NCBI GenBank assembly: GCA_023441125.1
Contig: JAEZQV010000010.1
Location: 1-7,901 of the forward strand
DNA: 7,901 bases
Reading direction: 5' to 3'
Source: Bacillota bacterium
GTDB taxonomy: Bacteria > Bacillota_C > Negativicutes > Sporomusales > Sporomusaceae
In this document: positions 1-6,927 of the stretch, one piece after another
How positions within the stretch are numbered: the stretch's first letter is position 1
How the letters are laid out: the number at the start of each line of letters is the position of its first letter
Notes under the pieces: model-generated
Seen by the model: only the letters and a program-made list of their open reading frames with translations
Told to the model about the DNA's origin: nothing
Database searches by the model: none
Translations under genes and position numbers: made by a program

Positions 1-33
1 TGAAGTGCGGATTAAATACTTATAAGCAAACGG

Positions 34-40
34 AAAGGGG
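34..40 (+). promoter_or_regulatory. Ribosome binding site of pckA
   Basis: AAAGGGG lies 9 bases before the ATG at 50. An in-frame TAA at 23-25 with no other ATG, GTG or TTG between it and 50 makes this the only possible start. Only 49 bases precede the gene in the window, so its promoter cannot be judged. Confidence 0.75.
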
Positions 41-49
41 TATCGGGAT

Positions 50-1585
50 ATGACGGGAAAGGTATATTGTAACTTGAGTCCGGCACAATTGGTTGAAGCT
101 GCTGTTAAACGAGGTGAGGGTCAGTTAACCGGCAGTGGCGCGCTGCAGGTTACGACGGGAAAATACACCGGCCGTTCGCCCAACGACAAGTTTGTAGTCG
201 ATTCACCGGCCGTTCATAATATAATAGACTGGAGCAATAACAGACCATATTCTGCCGAGCGATTCACGCAGTTGCATAACCGGATGCTAGCCTATATGCA
301 AAACCGGGAGTTGTTCGTTTTTAATGGCTTTGCCGGAGCAGATCCCGGCTACCGCATTGGCGTGGAATTTACTAATGAGTATGCCTGGCAGAATTTATTT
401 GTCCAGCAGCTCTTTCTTTGTCCGGAGACGATAAATGCTGGTTCAGCTTCTGATTATAAAGTAATATGCCTGCCGGGTTTCAAGGCAGATCCGGCAATTG
501 ACGGCACAAATTCCGAAGCGTTTATTATCCTGAATTTTGAACAAAGACTGGTGTTAATCGGCGGCACCCACTATGCGGGCGAAATGAAAAAGTCGATATT
601 TACTGTAATGAATTATATCCTGCCGGCGAAAAACATTTTATCAATGCACTGCTCCGCCAATGTCGGCGCCAGTGGGGATACTGCCTTGTTTTTTGGTTTG
701 AGCGGGACCGGCAAAACTACTTTATCCGCTGATCCTAACCGCCGTTTGCTTGGTGATGATGAACACGGCTGGAGCGATGCCGGCATTTTTAATATCGAAG
801 GCGGTTGTTATGCCAAATGCATCGGTCTTAAACATGAGACCGAACCACAGATCTGGGAAGCCATCCGTTTTGGCGCAGTCCTGGAAAATGTCGCTATTGA
901 CGCAACAACAAGAATACCCGATTTCGCCGACGGTGCGATTACTGAAAATACCAGGGTCGCTTATCCGGTCGAGTTTATACCGAATGCCTTGATTCCGGGC
1001 GTGGCCGGACATCCGCAGACGCTTGTGTTTTTAACCGCCGACGCCTTCGGTGTATTGCCGCCGATTGCCAGGCTAAATACCGAACAGGCAATGTATCATT
1101 TCCTGTCAGGCTACACCAGCAAACTGGCCGGCACCGAGCGCGGCATTACCGAGCCGCAGGCAACTTTTTCAGCCTGTTTCGGCGCACCCTTCCTGCCGTT
1201 GTCACCATTAAAGTATGCACAGCTTTTAGGGGACAAGCTTAAGCGTTTTGGTACGCAGGTATTTCTGATTAACACCGGTTGGTCAGGCGGTCCTTATGGA
1301 ATTGGCAGCCGGATGAAATTAAGCTATACGCGGGCTATGGTCACCGCTGCGATTGAAGGGCAACTGGAACAAGTGCCCTATCAACTTGATCCGGTATTTA
1401 ATATCTATGTGCCGGCAAGCTGTCCGGGCGTACCGGCTGAAATTCTTACACCCCGCACTACCTGGGCTGACAAAGCGGCTTACGATGCGAAGGCCAAAGA
1501 ACTGGCCGGCCTGTTTATAAAAAATTTCAGCAATTTCACCCAGAGTATGCCGGCGGCCATTGTTTCCGCCGGACCAAGAGCTTAA
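50..1585 (+). CDS. pckA: Phosphoenolpyruvate carboxykinase (ATP)
   Basis: Cytosolic gluconeogenic enzyme that converts oxaloacetate and ATP to phosphoenolpyruvate, CO2 and ADP (EC 4.1.1.49). It links TCA or C4-acid metabolism to sugar synthesis and can run in reverse in CO2-fixing anaerobes. The 511 residues are close to the 520-540 usual for the family, with a slightly short N-terminus. Visible motifs are TGRSPNDKF (Arg42, oxaloacetate/PEP site), the YAGEMKKS stretch (Tyr175, Lys181), MHCSANVG (His200), the P-loop GLSGTGKT at 216-223, the metal-binding LLGDDEHGW (Asp236/Asp237) and ENTRVAYP (Arg302). These match the catalytic residues known from E. coli PckA, and the P-loop type marks the ATP rather than the GTP form. 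It is transcribed alone and converges on the NHEJ operon across a shared hairpin. It appears intact with all key residues present. Confidence 0.97.
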   Translation: MTGKVYCNLSPAQLVEAAVKRGEGQLTGSGALQVTTGKYTGRSPNDKFVVDSPAVHNIIDWSNNRPYSAERFTQLHNRMLAYMQNRELFVFNGFAGADPGYRIGVEFTNEYAWQNLFVQQLFLCPETINAGSASDYKVICLPGFKADPAIDGTNSEAFIILNFEQRLVLIGGTHYAGEMKKSIFTVMNYILPAKNILSMHCSANVGASGDTALFFGLSGTGKTTLSADPNRRLLGDDEHGWSDAGIFNIEGGCYAKCIGLKHETEPQIWEAIRFGAVLENVAIDATTRIPDFADGAITENTRVAYPVEFIPNALIPGVAGHPQTLVFLTADAFGVLPPIARLNTEQAMYHFLSGYTSKLAGTERGITEPQATFSACFGAPFLPLSPLKYAQLLGDKLKRFGTQVFLINTGWSGGPYGIGSRMKLSYTRAMVTAAIEGQLEQVPYQLDPVFNIYVPASCPGVPAEILTPRTTWADKAAYDAKAKELAGLFIKNFSNFTQSMPAAIVSAGPRA

Positions 1586-1594
1586 TAAGGCGTA

Positions 1595-1624
1595 AGGAGC
1601 CGCCGTCGGCAGACGGCGGCTCCT
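1595..1624. terminator. Shared hairpin between convergent pckA and NHEJ operon
   Basis: A perfect 13-bp GC-rich stem (arms 1595-1607 and 1612-1624) encloses a four-base loop, GGCA. It starts 9 bases after the pckA stop and lies 6 bases past the polymerase gene stop on the other strand, so it can serve both. Neither side has a proper T-run (gctatgtc on +, tacgccttatt on -). It may terminate weakly, depend on Rho or mainly protect 3' ends. Confidence 0.65.
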
Positions 1625-1630
1625 GCTATG

Positions 1631-2563
1631 TCACGCAAGCGTAGGTAACGTTTGGGAAAGACTAAGCAGCGGCGAAAAAAGATCGCCCATTTGGGTGACT
1701 CGCTCTAAAACTTGCGAAGCTTCAAAAGCTAACAAACCGGGATCTTTTCCATCGACCGCCTGCACAACTTCCTCCCAGGTGACCGGCGTGGAAACGGTAG
1801 GCTGTTCTTTGGCGCGCAGCGAATAAACACATACAGTTGTTTTATGTTCATCATTCTGGCTCCAGTCAATAAAGACTTTACCGGTGCGGAGTGACTTTTT
1901 CATATTGGCAATAATCCGGTCAGGATATTTTTCCTGAAAGCGGGTAGCCAGAATCCGGGCAAAATTCTTGGTAGTTTCGTAATTTACCGGTCTGTTCAGC
2001 GGTACATAGAGTTGGAGGCCTTTGGACCCTGAAGTTTTGGGAAAGCTCTGCAGCTTATGCTTGTCAAAAAAACTTTTTAACAGCAGGCTTACCTGGGCGC
2101 AATCAATAATGGTAGCCGGCAGACCCGGATCGAGATCAAAAACCAGTACAGACGGCTGCGTTACCCTGGGTGCCCGCGATAGCGAGGTATGCAGTTCCAG
2201 AGCCGCAAGATTGGCGGCCCACACCAGTGTGGGCAAATCAGCCGCATTGCAGAAATTGATATTGCGATTATTGCTGCCGCTCCATACCGGGATAGTTTGT
2301 ACCCAATCCGGGCGATGGGCCGGACATTCCTTTTGGTAGAAGAATTTGCCGTCAGCTCCGTTTGGATACCGTTTCATGGTAAGCGGACGATTGGCAAGAT
2401 GCGGGAGGAGAACGGGCGCGATACGGATGTAATAGTCCAGCATTTGCCCTTTGGTGAACCCGGTGGCCGGATAAAACACTTTGTCCAGATTGCCAATTTT
2501 AAGTTTACGTCCGGCTATATCAACAGTAGTTTTAGTAGTTTTATTTGTACTATCATTGGGCAC
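1631..2563 (-). CDS. ligD: Stand-alone LigD-type NHEJ polymerase (primase-polymerase domain)
   Basis: Archaeo-eukaryotic primase superfamily polymerase of bacterial NHEJ. It fills gaps and adds nucleotides, often ribonucleotides, at broken DNA ends held by Ku before ligation. At 310 residues it is just the polymerase domain, with no fused ligase or phosphoesterase. The family opening (NLDKVFYPATGFTKGQMLDYY, about 25-45) is present, as are RPLTMKRYPNG (59-69), the metal-binding VFDLDPG (Asp143, Asp145), TSGSKGLQLYVPL (177-189) and the third acidic motif VFIDWSQN (Asp233). Gln184 sits where many LigD proteins have His in the nucleotide-contact motif. The start is a GTG at 2563 with AGGAGG ten bases upstream (2574-2579), inside the ku coding region. 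The gene overlaps the end of ku by 11 bases, which implies translational coupling. It is the last gene of the operon. Confidence 0.93.
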   Translation of the reverse strand: MPNDSTNKTTKTTVDIAGRKLKIGNLDKVFYPATGFTKGQMLDYYIRIAPVLLPHLANRPLTMKRYPNGADGKFFYQKECPAHRPDWVQTIPVWSGSNNRNINFCNAADLPTLVWAANLAALELHTSLSRAPRVTQPSVLVFDLDPGLPATIIDCAQVSLLLKSFFDKHKLQSFPKTSGSKGLQLYVPLNRPVNYETTKNFARILATRFQEKYPDRIIANMKKSLRTGKVFIDWSQNDEHKTTVCVYSLRAKEQPTVSTPVTWEEVVQAVDGKDPGLLAFEASQVLERVTQMGDLFSPLLSLSQTLPTLA

Positions 2564-3416
2564 TTGCGGTTTTCCTCCTGGCGGGAACTGCCGGTTTGCC
2601 CGCCTTGGTGTCTTTCTTATTCTTAACGCTGCCGTTTTTGGTCTTAATCGCCGAGATACTGGCCTCGAGTGCTGCCATTAGATCAATGACTTTACCGCCC
2701 TCTTTAACCTCAGGCTGACTGATGGTAGTTTGGCCTTCCGCCTTTTTCTCAAGCATATTTATGACTTGCTGGTGATACTCGTCGTGATACTTGGCCGGAT
2801 CAAACTCTGTTGACAAAGATTCGATCAGTTGTTCGGCCATAGCCAGTTCCTTTGTTTGCGGTTCAGGAACATCGGCTGGCAATTCCTCCAGTTGGTCAGC
2901 AGCCAGCACTTCGTCCGCAAAATGCATGGTAGACAATGCCAGTGCCTTGCCAACCGGCCGGAGGGCAGTAAGATATTCTTTATTGCGCATGACGACCCGG
3001 GCAATAGCGACCTTGCCGGTATTGCGCATGGCTGTGAGCAGCAGGGAATAGGCTTTGCCGGCCCCTTTATCGGGCGTTAGATAATAACAGCTATCATAAT
3101 AGAGGGGGTCGATCTGATCCAGTCTGACGAAATCTTCAATGTCGATCGTACGGGCGTTTTTAGGCTGAATGGCTTCAAGTTCTTCACTGGTTACCACGAC
3201 ATACTGGTCGGGAGAAATTTCATAGCCTTTGACAATGTTTTCGGCCGTAACCTCAGCTCCGTCTGCCGGACAGATTTTCTTTAAGCGTATGCGGCAGCCG
3301 TCGGATTTGCGCAACTGGTTGAAATGAATGGCCTTCTTTTTTACGGCATTATACAATTTGACAGGAATGTTTACCAGGCCAAAGCTAATCGAGCCGCTCC
3401 ACATCGGACGGGGCAC
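2553..3416 (-). CDS. ku: Bacterial Ku, NHEJ end-binding protein
   Basis: Homodimeric ring that threads onto DNA double-strand break ends and recruits the LigD ligase and polymerase. The protein starts PRPMWSGSISFGLVNIPVKL, the hallmark Ku opening. The core beta-barrel/bridge runs to about residue 190, followed by the conserved C-terminal segment KVIDLMAALEASI (242-254) and a Lys/Arg-rich tail (about 258-283), as in bacterial Ku proteins whose basic tail binds DNA. I place the start at the GTG at 3416, giving 287 residues. GGAGGTGAT (3421-3429) sits 8 bases before it, whereas the in-frame GTG at 3425 overlaps that SD and can hardly be used. The gene lies 17 bases after the ligase stop and overlaps the polymerase start, so the three are one operon. 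No residues look lost. Confidence 0.95.
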   Translation of the reverse strand: MPRPMWSGSISFGLVNIPVKLYNAVKKKAIHFNQLRKSDGCRIRLKKICPADGAEVTAENIVKGYEISPDQYVVVTSEELEAIQPKNARTIDIEDFVRLDQIDPLYYDSCYYLTPDKGAGKAYSLLLTAMRNTGKVAIARVVMRNKEYLTALRPVGKALALSTMHFADEVLAADQLEELPADVPEPQTKELAMAEQLIESLSTEFDPAKYHDEYHQQVINMLEKKAEGQTTISQPEVKEGGKVIDLMAALEASISAIKTKNGSVKNKKDTKAGKPAVPARRKTASAQ

Positions 3417-3420
3417 AGCT

Positions 3421-3429
3421 ATCACCTCC
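3421..3429 (-). promoter_or_regulatory. Strong SD that sets the ku start
   Basis: On the - strand this reads GGAGGTGAT, fully complementary to the 3' end of 16S rRNA. It is 8 bases before the GTG at 3416. The upstream GTG at 3425 falls inside it, which argues for the shorter Ku. Confidence 0.8.
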
Positions 3430-3433
3430 GGAA

Positions 3434-4420
3434 TTAGTCTTCGCGGATTACCTGACGGGGGTCTTTATCATCTCTTAATCCTTTAAAGGAAGGATGCCGC
3501 AGCGTGTGATTCGGGGTCCACTCGGTAAATTCAAATTCACCCACTAGCATCGGCTTGACAAAACGGGCGTTCCTTACAGGCAGGTCCTGGTCAAAGGGGC
3601 TGGTATCCCGGTGCAGTGGTGCCAGTAATTTAGCCAACGTTAGCAGTGTAGCCTGAGAAAATCCTGTTCCGGCTTTGCCGGCATATAATAATCGCTGGGG
3701 AACACCGCGGGCCGCAGCCTCCTCTGGCGTACTATCATAACAGCCGACCAGGAGCGCTCCAAGCATTCCTTGCCGCTTTCCCTGGCCTGGGACCCAGCCG
3801 CCGATGAGCAATTCCTGGCGGCGCTGGTTTTTGATTTTTAACCAGGCGCCGGTACGCTTACCGGCTTGATAAGGACTGCCCAGCTGTTTGGCAACAATAC
3901 CCTCCAGTCCCAGTTTGCGGCTGGCTGTCAAGATAGTTTGGCCGTCGCCTGTTTGGTAAGCAGGCGTTTGCCAATGGGAACCTTCCAGGGCTAAGTCTTC
4001 CAAAATGGCCCGTCTCGCAGTATAGCTTTTTTCCAGCAAGAGCTGGCCGTCCAGTGATAGAATATCAAATATGATATAAGTGACAGGAAGTTGCTGCAGC
4101 ATATTGGTTATCTGCCGGTCATCCGTCAGTCCCATGCGGTGCTGAAGTAAGGAAAAGGATGGCAGCCCGCCGGCGTCAAAAGCGACTATTTCGCCATCAA
4201 GAATGATTTCCTTATGGCTGGAGTTAAGCCTGTTGCCCAACGCAGCCAGTTCAGGATATTGACGGGTTAAATCTTTGAGGTTGCGGCTAATCAGTTTGCA
4301 TGTTTGATCTTCCAGATAAAGAATGATTCTGATGCCGTCCCACTTGATTTCATAGCTATAGTCGGCTTGATTGGCAGGCAATTGGCCGGTTTTTGCCAGC
4401 ATAGGCTTAATTAGCGGCAT
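3434..4420 (-). CDS. ligD: Stand-alone ATP-dependent DNA ligase of the LigD type
   Basis: Seals nicks and joins ends in bacterial NHEJ through a covalent lysyl-AMP intermediate. In the 328-residue product, motif I EIKWDGIR supplies the AMP-accepting Lys26. RNLKDLT (46-52), motif III ILDGEIVAFD (73-82, Asp75/Glu77), IIIa YIIFDILSLDG (115-125), motif IV LEGIVAK (172-178) and motif V WLKIKN (193-198) follow. The OB-fold ends with motif VI, LRHPSFKGLRDDK (307-319). Adenylation and OB domains are thus complete, but the polymerase is a separate gene downstream and no phosphoesterase is seen. I chose the ATG at 4420 because GAGG (4426-4429) lies 5 bases upstream. An in-frame ATG at 4459 has no SD and lies upstream of the proposed -10 element. 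First gene of the operon, ahead of ku and the polymerase. Confidence 0.94.
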   Translation of the reverse strand: MPLIKPMLAKTGQLPANQADYSYEIKWDGIRIILYLEDQTCKLISRNLKDLTRQYPELAALGNRLNSSHKEIILDGEIVAFDAGGLPSFSLLQHRMGLTDDRQITNMLQQLPVTYIIFDILSLDGQLLLEKSYTARRAILEDLALEGSHWQTPAYQTGDGQTILTASRKLGLEGIVAKQLGSPYQAGKRTGAWLKIKNQRRQELLIGGWVPGQGKRQGMLGALLVGCYDSTPEEAAARGVPQRLLYAGKAGTGFSQATLLTLAKLLAPLHRDTSPFDQDLPVRNARFVKPMLVGEFEFTEWTPNHTLRHPSFKGLRDDKDPRQVIRED

Positions 4421-4442
4421 GGTATCCTCGCATGTCTTGCAT

Positions 4443-4471
4443 ATAATAATAGTCAACATTAGTTTTTACAA
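4443..4471 (-). promoter_or_regulatory. Candidate sigma-A promoter of the NHEJ operon
   Basis: On the - strand TTGTAA (4466-4471) is followed after 17 bases by TATTAT (4443-4448), giving 4/6 and 5/6 matches to the vegetative consensus. Transcription would begin near 4436, leaving a leader of about 15 bases with the SD at 4426-4429. The terminator just upstream (4533-4566) means the operon needs its own promoter here. Confidence 0.55.
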
Positions 4472-4532
4472 GGCCGGCAAATATATTACAACAACTTAAC
4501 AAGGCCATGCTTTCCCGTTGGGTGGCAGCGGG

Positions 4533-4566
4533 TAAAATAAAAACAGGCCGGAGTTTCCGGCCTGTT
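4533..4566 (-). terminator. Intrinsic terminator of the zinc-ribbon gene
   Basis: An 11-bp perfect stem (arms 4542-4552 and 4556-4566, 3-base loop) is followed on the - strand by TTTATTTTA. The end of the stem adds two more T's, giving a five-T run, an A, then four T's. It lies about 30 bases after the zinc-ribbon stop and separates that gene from the NHEJ operon. Confidence 0.9.
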
Positions 4567-4597
4567 AATTTAATAAGGCAAGTAATTGTAATTATAA

Positions 4598-4882
4598 TTA
4601 TCTGTTAGCTTGGAAGCATTCGCGGCAGTATACCGGTTTTCCGGCCGTAGGACGGAAAGGAACCTGAGTCTGAATGCCACAGGCACTGCAAGTAGCCTCA
4701 AACATTTCGCGCTGCGGACGAGAATTGCCGCCATTTTGACGTTTTCTGGCTGCGCGGCATTCCGGGCACCGGGAAGGATCGTTCTGGAAACCCTTCTCAG
4801 CATAGAAAGCCTGTTCTGATGCAGTGAATGTGAAGGATGCTCCGCACTCCTTGCAGGAAAGATCTTTGTCTTGAAATTCCAT
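4598..4882 (-). CDS. Small zinc-ribbon protein with four CxxC motifs
   Basis: A 94-residue soluble protein of unknown role. Four CxxC pairs (Cys10/13, 39/42, 65/68, 86/89) can form two zinc-binding ribbons. The N-terminal half, DKDLSCKECGASFTFTASEQ then FYAEKGF and RCPECR, matches what I know as the probable zinc-ribbon family (PF13451). The C-terminal half has the spacing CxxC-x17-CxxC that names another small family. The linker (about 46-60) is rich in Arg, Asn and Gln, which could suit nucleic-acid contact, but this is inference. The start is the ATG at 4882 with GGAGG (4893-4897) ten bases upstream. The earlier in-frame ATG at 4921 has no SD. The gene is monocistronic or the tail of a transcript from pepF (133-base gap), ending at the terminator at 4533-4566. 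Its leader carries a possible SD-masking hairpin. Confidence 0.88.
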   Translation of the reverse strand: MEFQDKDLSCKECGASFTFTASEQAFYAEKGFQNDPSRCPECRAARKRQNGGNSRPQREMFEATCSACGIQTQVPFRPTAGKPVYCRECFQANR

Positions 4883-4884
4883 GT

Positions 4885-4940
4885 TTAACCAACCTCCGTA
4901 AAATGTGTTTGACTCAAACAATTGCTGGTCGGTTGGTCAA
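4885..4940 (-). promoter_or_regulatory. Possible SD-masking leader hairpin of the zinc-ribbon gene
   Basis: In the transcript, UUGACCAACC (4931-4940) can pair over all ten positions, one of them G-U, with GGUUGGUUAA (4885-4894). That 3' arm includes the last two G's of the GGAGG SD and ends two bases before the ATG. The loop holds a second, smaller palindrome (4906-4920). This could limit translation until the structure is opened. Function is inferred from pairing only. No clear promoter was found upstream; a weak candidate is CATAAT at 4969-4974 with a poor -35. Confidence 0.4.
4906..4920. repeat. 15-bp palindrome upstream of the zinc-ribbon gene
   Basis: TGTTTGACTCAAACA is a perfect 7+1+7 palindrome, 8 bases upstream of the GGAGG SD. 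It has the form of a dimeric repressor operator. It could also form a 5-bp stem with a 5-base loop inside the larger leader hairpin. Confidence 0.5.
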
Positions 4941-5015
4941 GACATGAAGACGCTAGCCATCGAGAGCAATTATGTTTTGTCATATCTTCAATATAACCCC
5001 GTTGCTATATAATTG

Positions 5016-6827
5016 TCAAGAGTTGGATAGTATTTTTTCCAGTTCATCCAATCTGCTGGAAAACTTTTTAAGTGTGAGTTCAACAGGCTGCGGCGTTGAC
5101 ATATCTACGCCGGCTTTCTTGAGTATATTGATAGGATAATCTGAACCGCCGCTTTGTAAAAAGCCAATATAGCGCTGCTGTGCGTCTTGGCCTTCACTAA
5201 GCATTTTGGCAGCAAGCGTAGTCGCGGCAGCATAGCCGGTAACATACTGATACACATAGAAGCTCCAATAGAAGTGCGGGATCCGGGCCCATTCAATATC
5301 AATCTCAGTGTCCACTGCTATACCCGGGCCGTAATATTTGACATTGAGTTCGTGCCACATTTCATCCAGTAAATCGGCTGTGAGCGTTTCGCCGTCTTCA
5401 GCCTGAACATAGATAGCTCTTTCAAACTCGGCGAACATGGTTTGACGATAGACCGTGGCTCTGACCATTTCCAGATACTGATTAATCAGATATAGCTTTT
5501 TTTGTTTGTCGGTGGTTGTTTTCAATAAATAGTCGTTTAGCAGAATCTCATTCGTTGTTGAAGCCACCTCGGCGGTGAAAATAGTATATTGAGAGGTGGC
5601 ATACGGCTGCGTTGCCTGGCTGTAGTGGCTGTGAATAGCATGGCCCATCTCATGGGCCAGGGTACTGACATCTTCCAGACGGTCATTATAATTCAGCAGT
5701 ACAAAGGGGTGGACACCATATACTCCCCAGCTGTAAGCTCCGGTCTGCTTGCCTTTATTTTCATAAACATCAATCCAGCCGGAAGTCAGGCCTTTATTTA
5801 AAATATCCATGTATTCCGTGCCTAACGGCGCAAGCCCGTCCCGGACCAGTTGGAGACCGTCGGCGTAGGGAATATTGAACTTCGTTTCGCGGGCAAGGGG
5901 GGTATACAGGTCATACATGTGAATATTTTCAAGCTGTAAAGCTTTTTTCTTCAGGCTGATATAACGGTGCAGCGGTGCAAGATTGCTATTGATCGTAGTA
6001 ATCAGGTTATCGTAGACACTAACAGGTATATTGCCGTCAGCAAGGGCAGACTCCAGGGTTGAAGCATATTTACGGGTGCGGGCGTAAAAGATGTTCTTTT
6101 TGACATTGCCGGTCAAAGTGGCGGCAAAGGTATTACGGAATGAATTGTATGTGCCGAATAAACCCATAAAAGCATCTTTGCGGACCCGGCGGTCGTTTGC
6201 CATGATCAGTGACCGGTAGCGGCCCTCGCTGAGGGCAATATTCTGGCCATCTTCACCTGTTATGTCAGGAAACTTCATATCGGCGTGAGCCAGCATGTTG
6301 AAGATCGTTTCAGCAGCTTGCGTGGCTTCGGCAGAACGGGACAGAATTTCTTCCTCTACTGGAGATAAGACATGCTGTTTCAAGCGGGACAAGTTCTCAA
6401 AATAGAAACTGTATTCGGCGAGGCTTTGTTCGTTGCGGAAGACTGCCAGGTCTTGCGCGGACATAGCCAGGATTTCCGGTTCAATGAACGAAGTAGCGGC
6501 ACTTGCTTCGGCGAGTAAGCCTTCTGTCTTGCCAACAAGTCCCTGGTATTTTGCGCTAGCTGTGTTTTCATCCCGGTGCAAGCGGGCATAGGCGAAAAGT
6601 TTGCCTGCCAATATATTGATTTCATCCCTCAGTTTTAAGCAGGCTGCCAGCGTGGCGGCCGACTTGGACAGAGTATCCTTATACGCGGCAATGGCAGGCA
6701 GTTTACTTTTTACTTTAGCAAAATCTGCTTGCCATTGTTCTTCGGCGGTATAAATATCTTCAATTTGCCATTTGTATTCCGCTTGAATATCCTCGCGGGC
6801 CGGCAGCCCTGTAGATGGTTGCGACAT
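5016..6827 (-). CDS. pepF: Oligoendopeptidase F (M3 family zinc metallopeptidase)
   Basis: Cytoplasmic zinc endopeptidase that cuts short peptides of roughly 6-18 residues and takes part in peptide turnover. At 603 residues it has the usual PepF length. The N-terminal helical region (about 1-200) precedes the catalytic domain. The zinc motif HEMGHAIHSHYS gives ligands His392 and His396 with catalytic Glu393, and the third ligand is Glu420 in FTAEVAST. IPHFYWSFYVYQYVTGY (516-532) is the conserved substrate-binding helix of the M3B group. There is no signal peptide. The ATG at 6827 has AAAGGAAAGTGAT (6831-6843) upstream, a good SD. The gene lies 100 bases downstream of the amidase and 133 bases upstream of the zinc-ribbon gene, with no convincing terminator after it, so read-through is possible. 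I could not assign a clear promoter. It looks intact. Confidence 0.96.
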   Translation of the reverse strand: MSQPSTGLPAREDIQAEYKWQIEDIYTAEEQWQADFAKVKSKLPAIAAYKDTLSKSAATLAACLKLRDEINILAGKLFAYARLHRDENTASAKYQGLVGKTEGLLAEASAATSFIEPEILAMSAQDLAVFRNEQSLAEYSFYFENLSRLKQHVLSPVEEEILSRSAEATQAAETIFNMLAHADMKFPDITGEDGQNIALSEGRYRSLIMANDRRVRKDAFMGLFGTYNSFRNTFAATLTGNVKKNIFYARTRKYASTLESALADGNIPVSVYDNLITTINSNLAPLHRYISLKKKALQLENIHMYDLYTPLARETKFNIPYADGLQLVRDGLAPLGTEYMDILNKGLTSGWIDVYENKGKQTGAYSWGVYGVHPFVLLNYNDRLEDVSTLAHEMGHAIHSHYSQATQPYATSQYTIFTAEVASTTNEILLNDYLLKTTTDKQKKLYLINQYLEMVRATVYRQTMFAEFERAIYVQAEDGETLTADLLDEMWHELNVKYYGPGIAVDTEIDIEWARIPHFYWSFYVYQYVTGYAAATTLAAKMLSEGQDAQQRYIGFLQSGGSDYPINILKKAGVDMSTPQPVELTLKKFSSRLDELEKILSNS

Positions 6828-6927
6828 GTAATCACTTTCCTTTCAAAAAATAATAACCTGACTTATAGAATATATTAGCTACAAATGTGGCATTTCCTGG
6901 TATAGGATTCCCTCAATAAAACATTTT

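Noticed and set aside
722..1012. Overlapping open frames on both strands within pckA (722-1012 on -, 750-992 on +)
   Set aside because: They lie across the P-loop and metal-binding region of pckA, lack SDs and encode nothing recognisable.
2189..2626. 145-codon open frame on the + strand opposite the polymerase gene
   Set aside because: It is fully antisense to the polymerase and ku genes, whose protein motifs are beyond doubt. The frame has no SD and no recognisable protein features.
4421..4500. Forespore (sigma-G) promoter for the NHEJ operon, as known for ykoU/ykoV in B. subtilis
   Set aside because: I looked for the CATnnTA-type -10 with a matching -35 in the leader and found none. The TTGTAA-N17-TATTAT sigma-A reading fits better.
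4570..4803. 77-codon - strand frame overlapping the zinc-ribbon gene
   Set aside because: It would run through the terminator stem-side sequence in another frame, with Arg/Leu-rich low-information protein and no SD. The CxxC frame is clearly the real one.
6890..6902. Small inverted repeats downstream of the amidase (AAATG-CCA-CATTT) as a terminator
   Set aside because: A 5-bp AT-rich stem with no following T-run is too weak. No terminator can be supported between the amidase and pepF.
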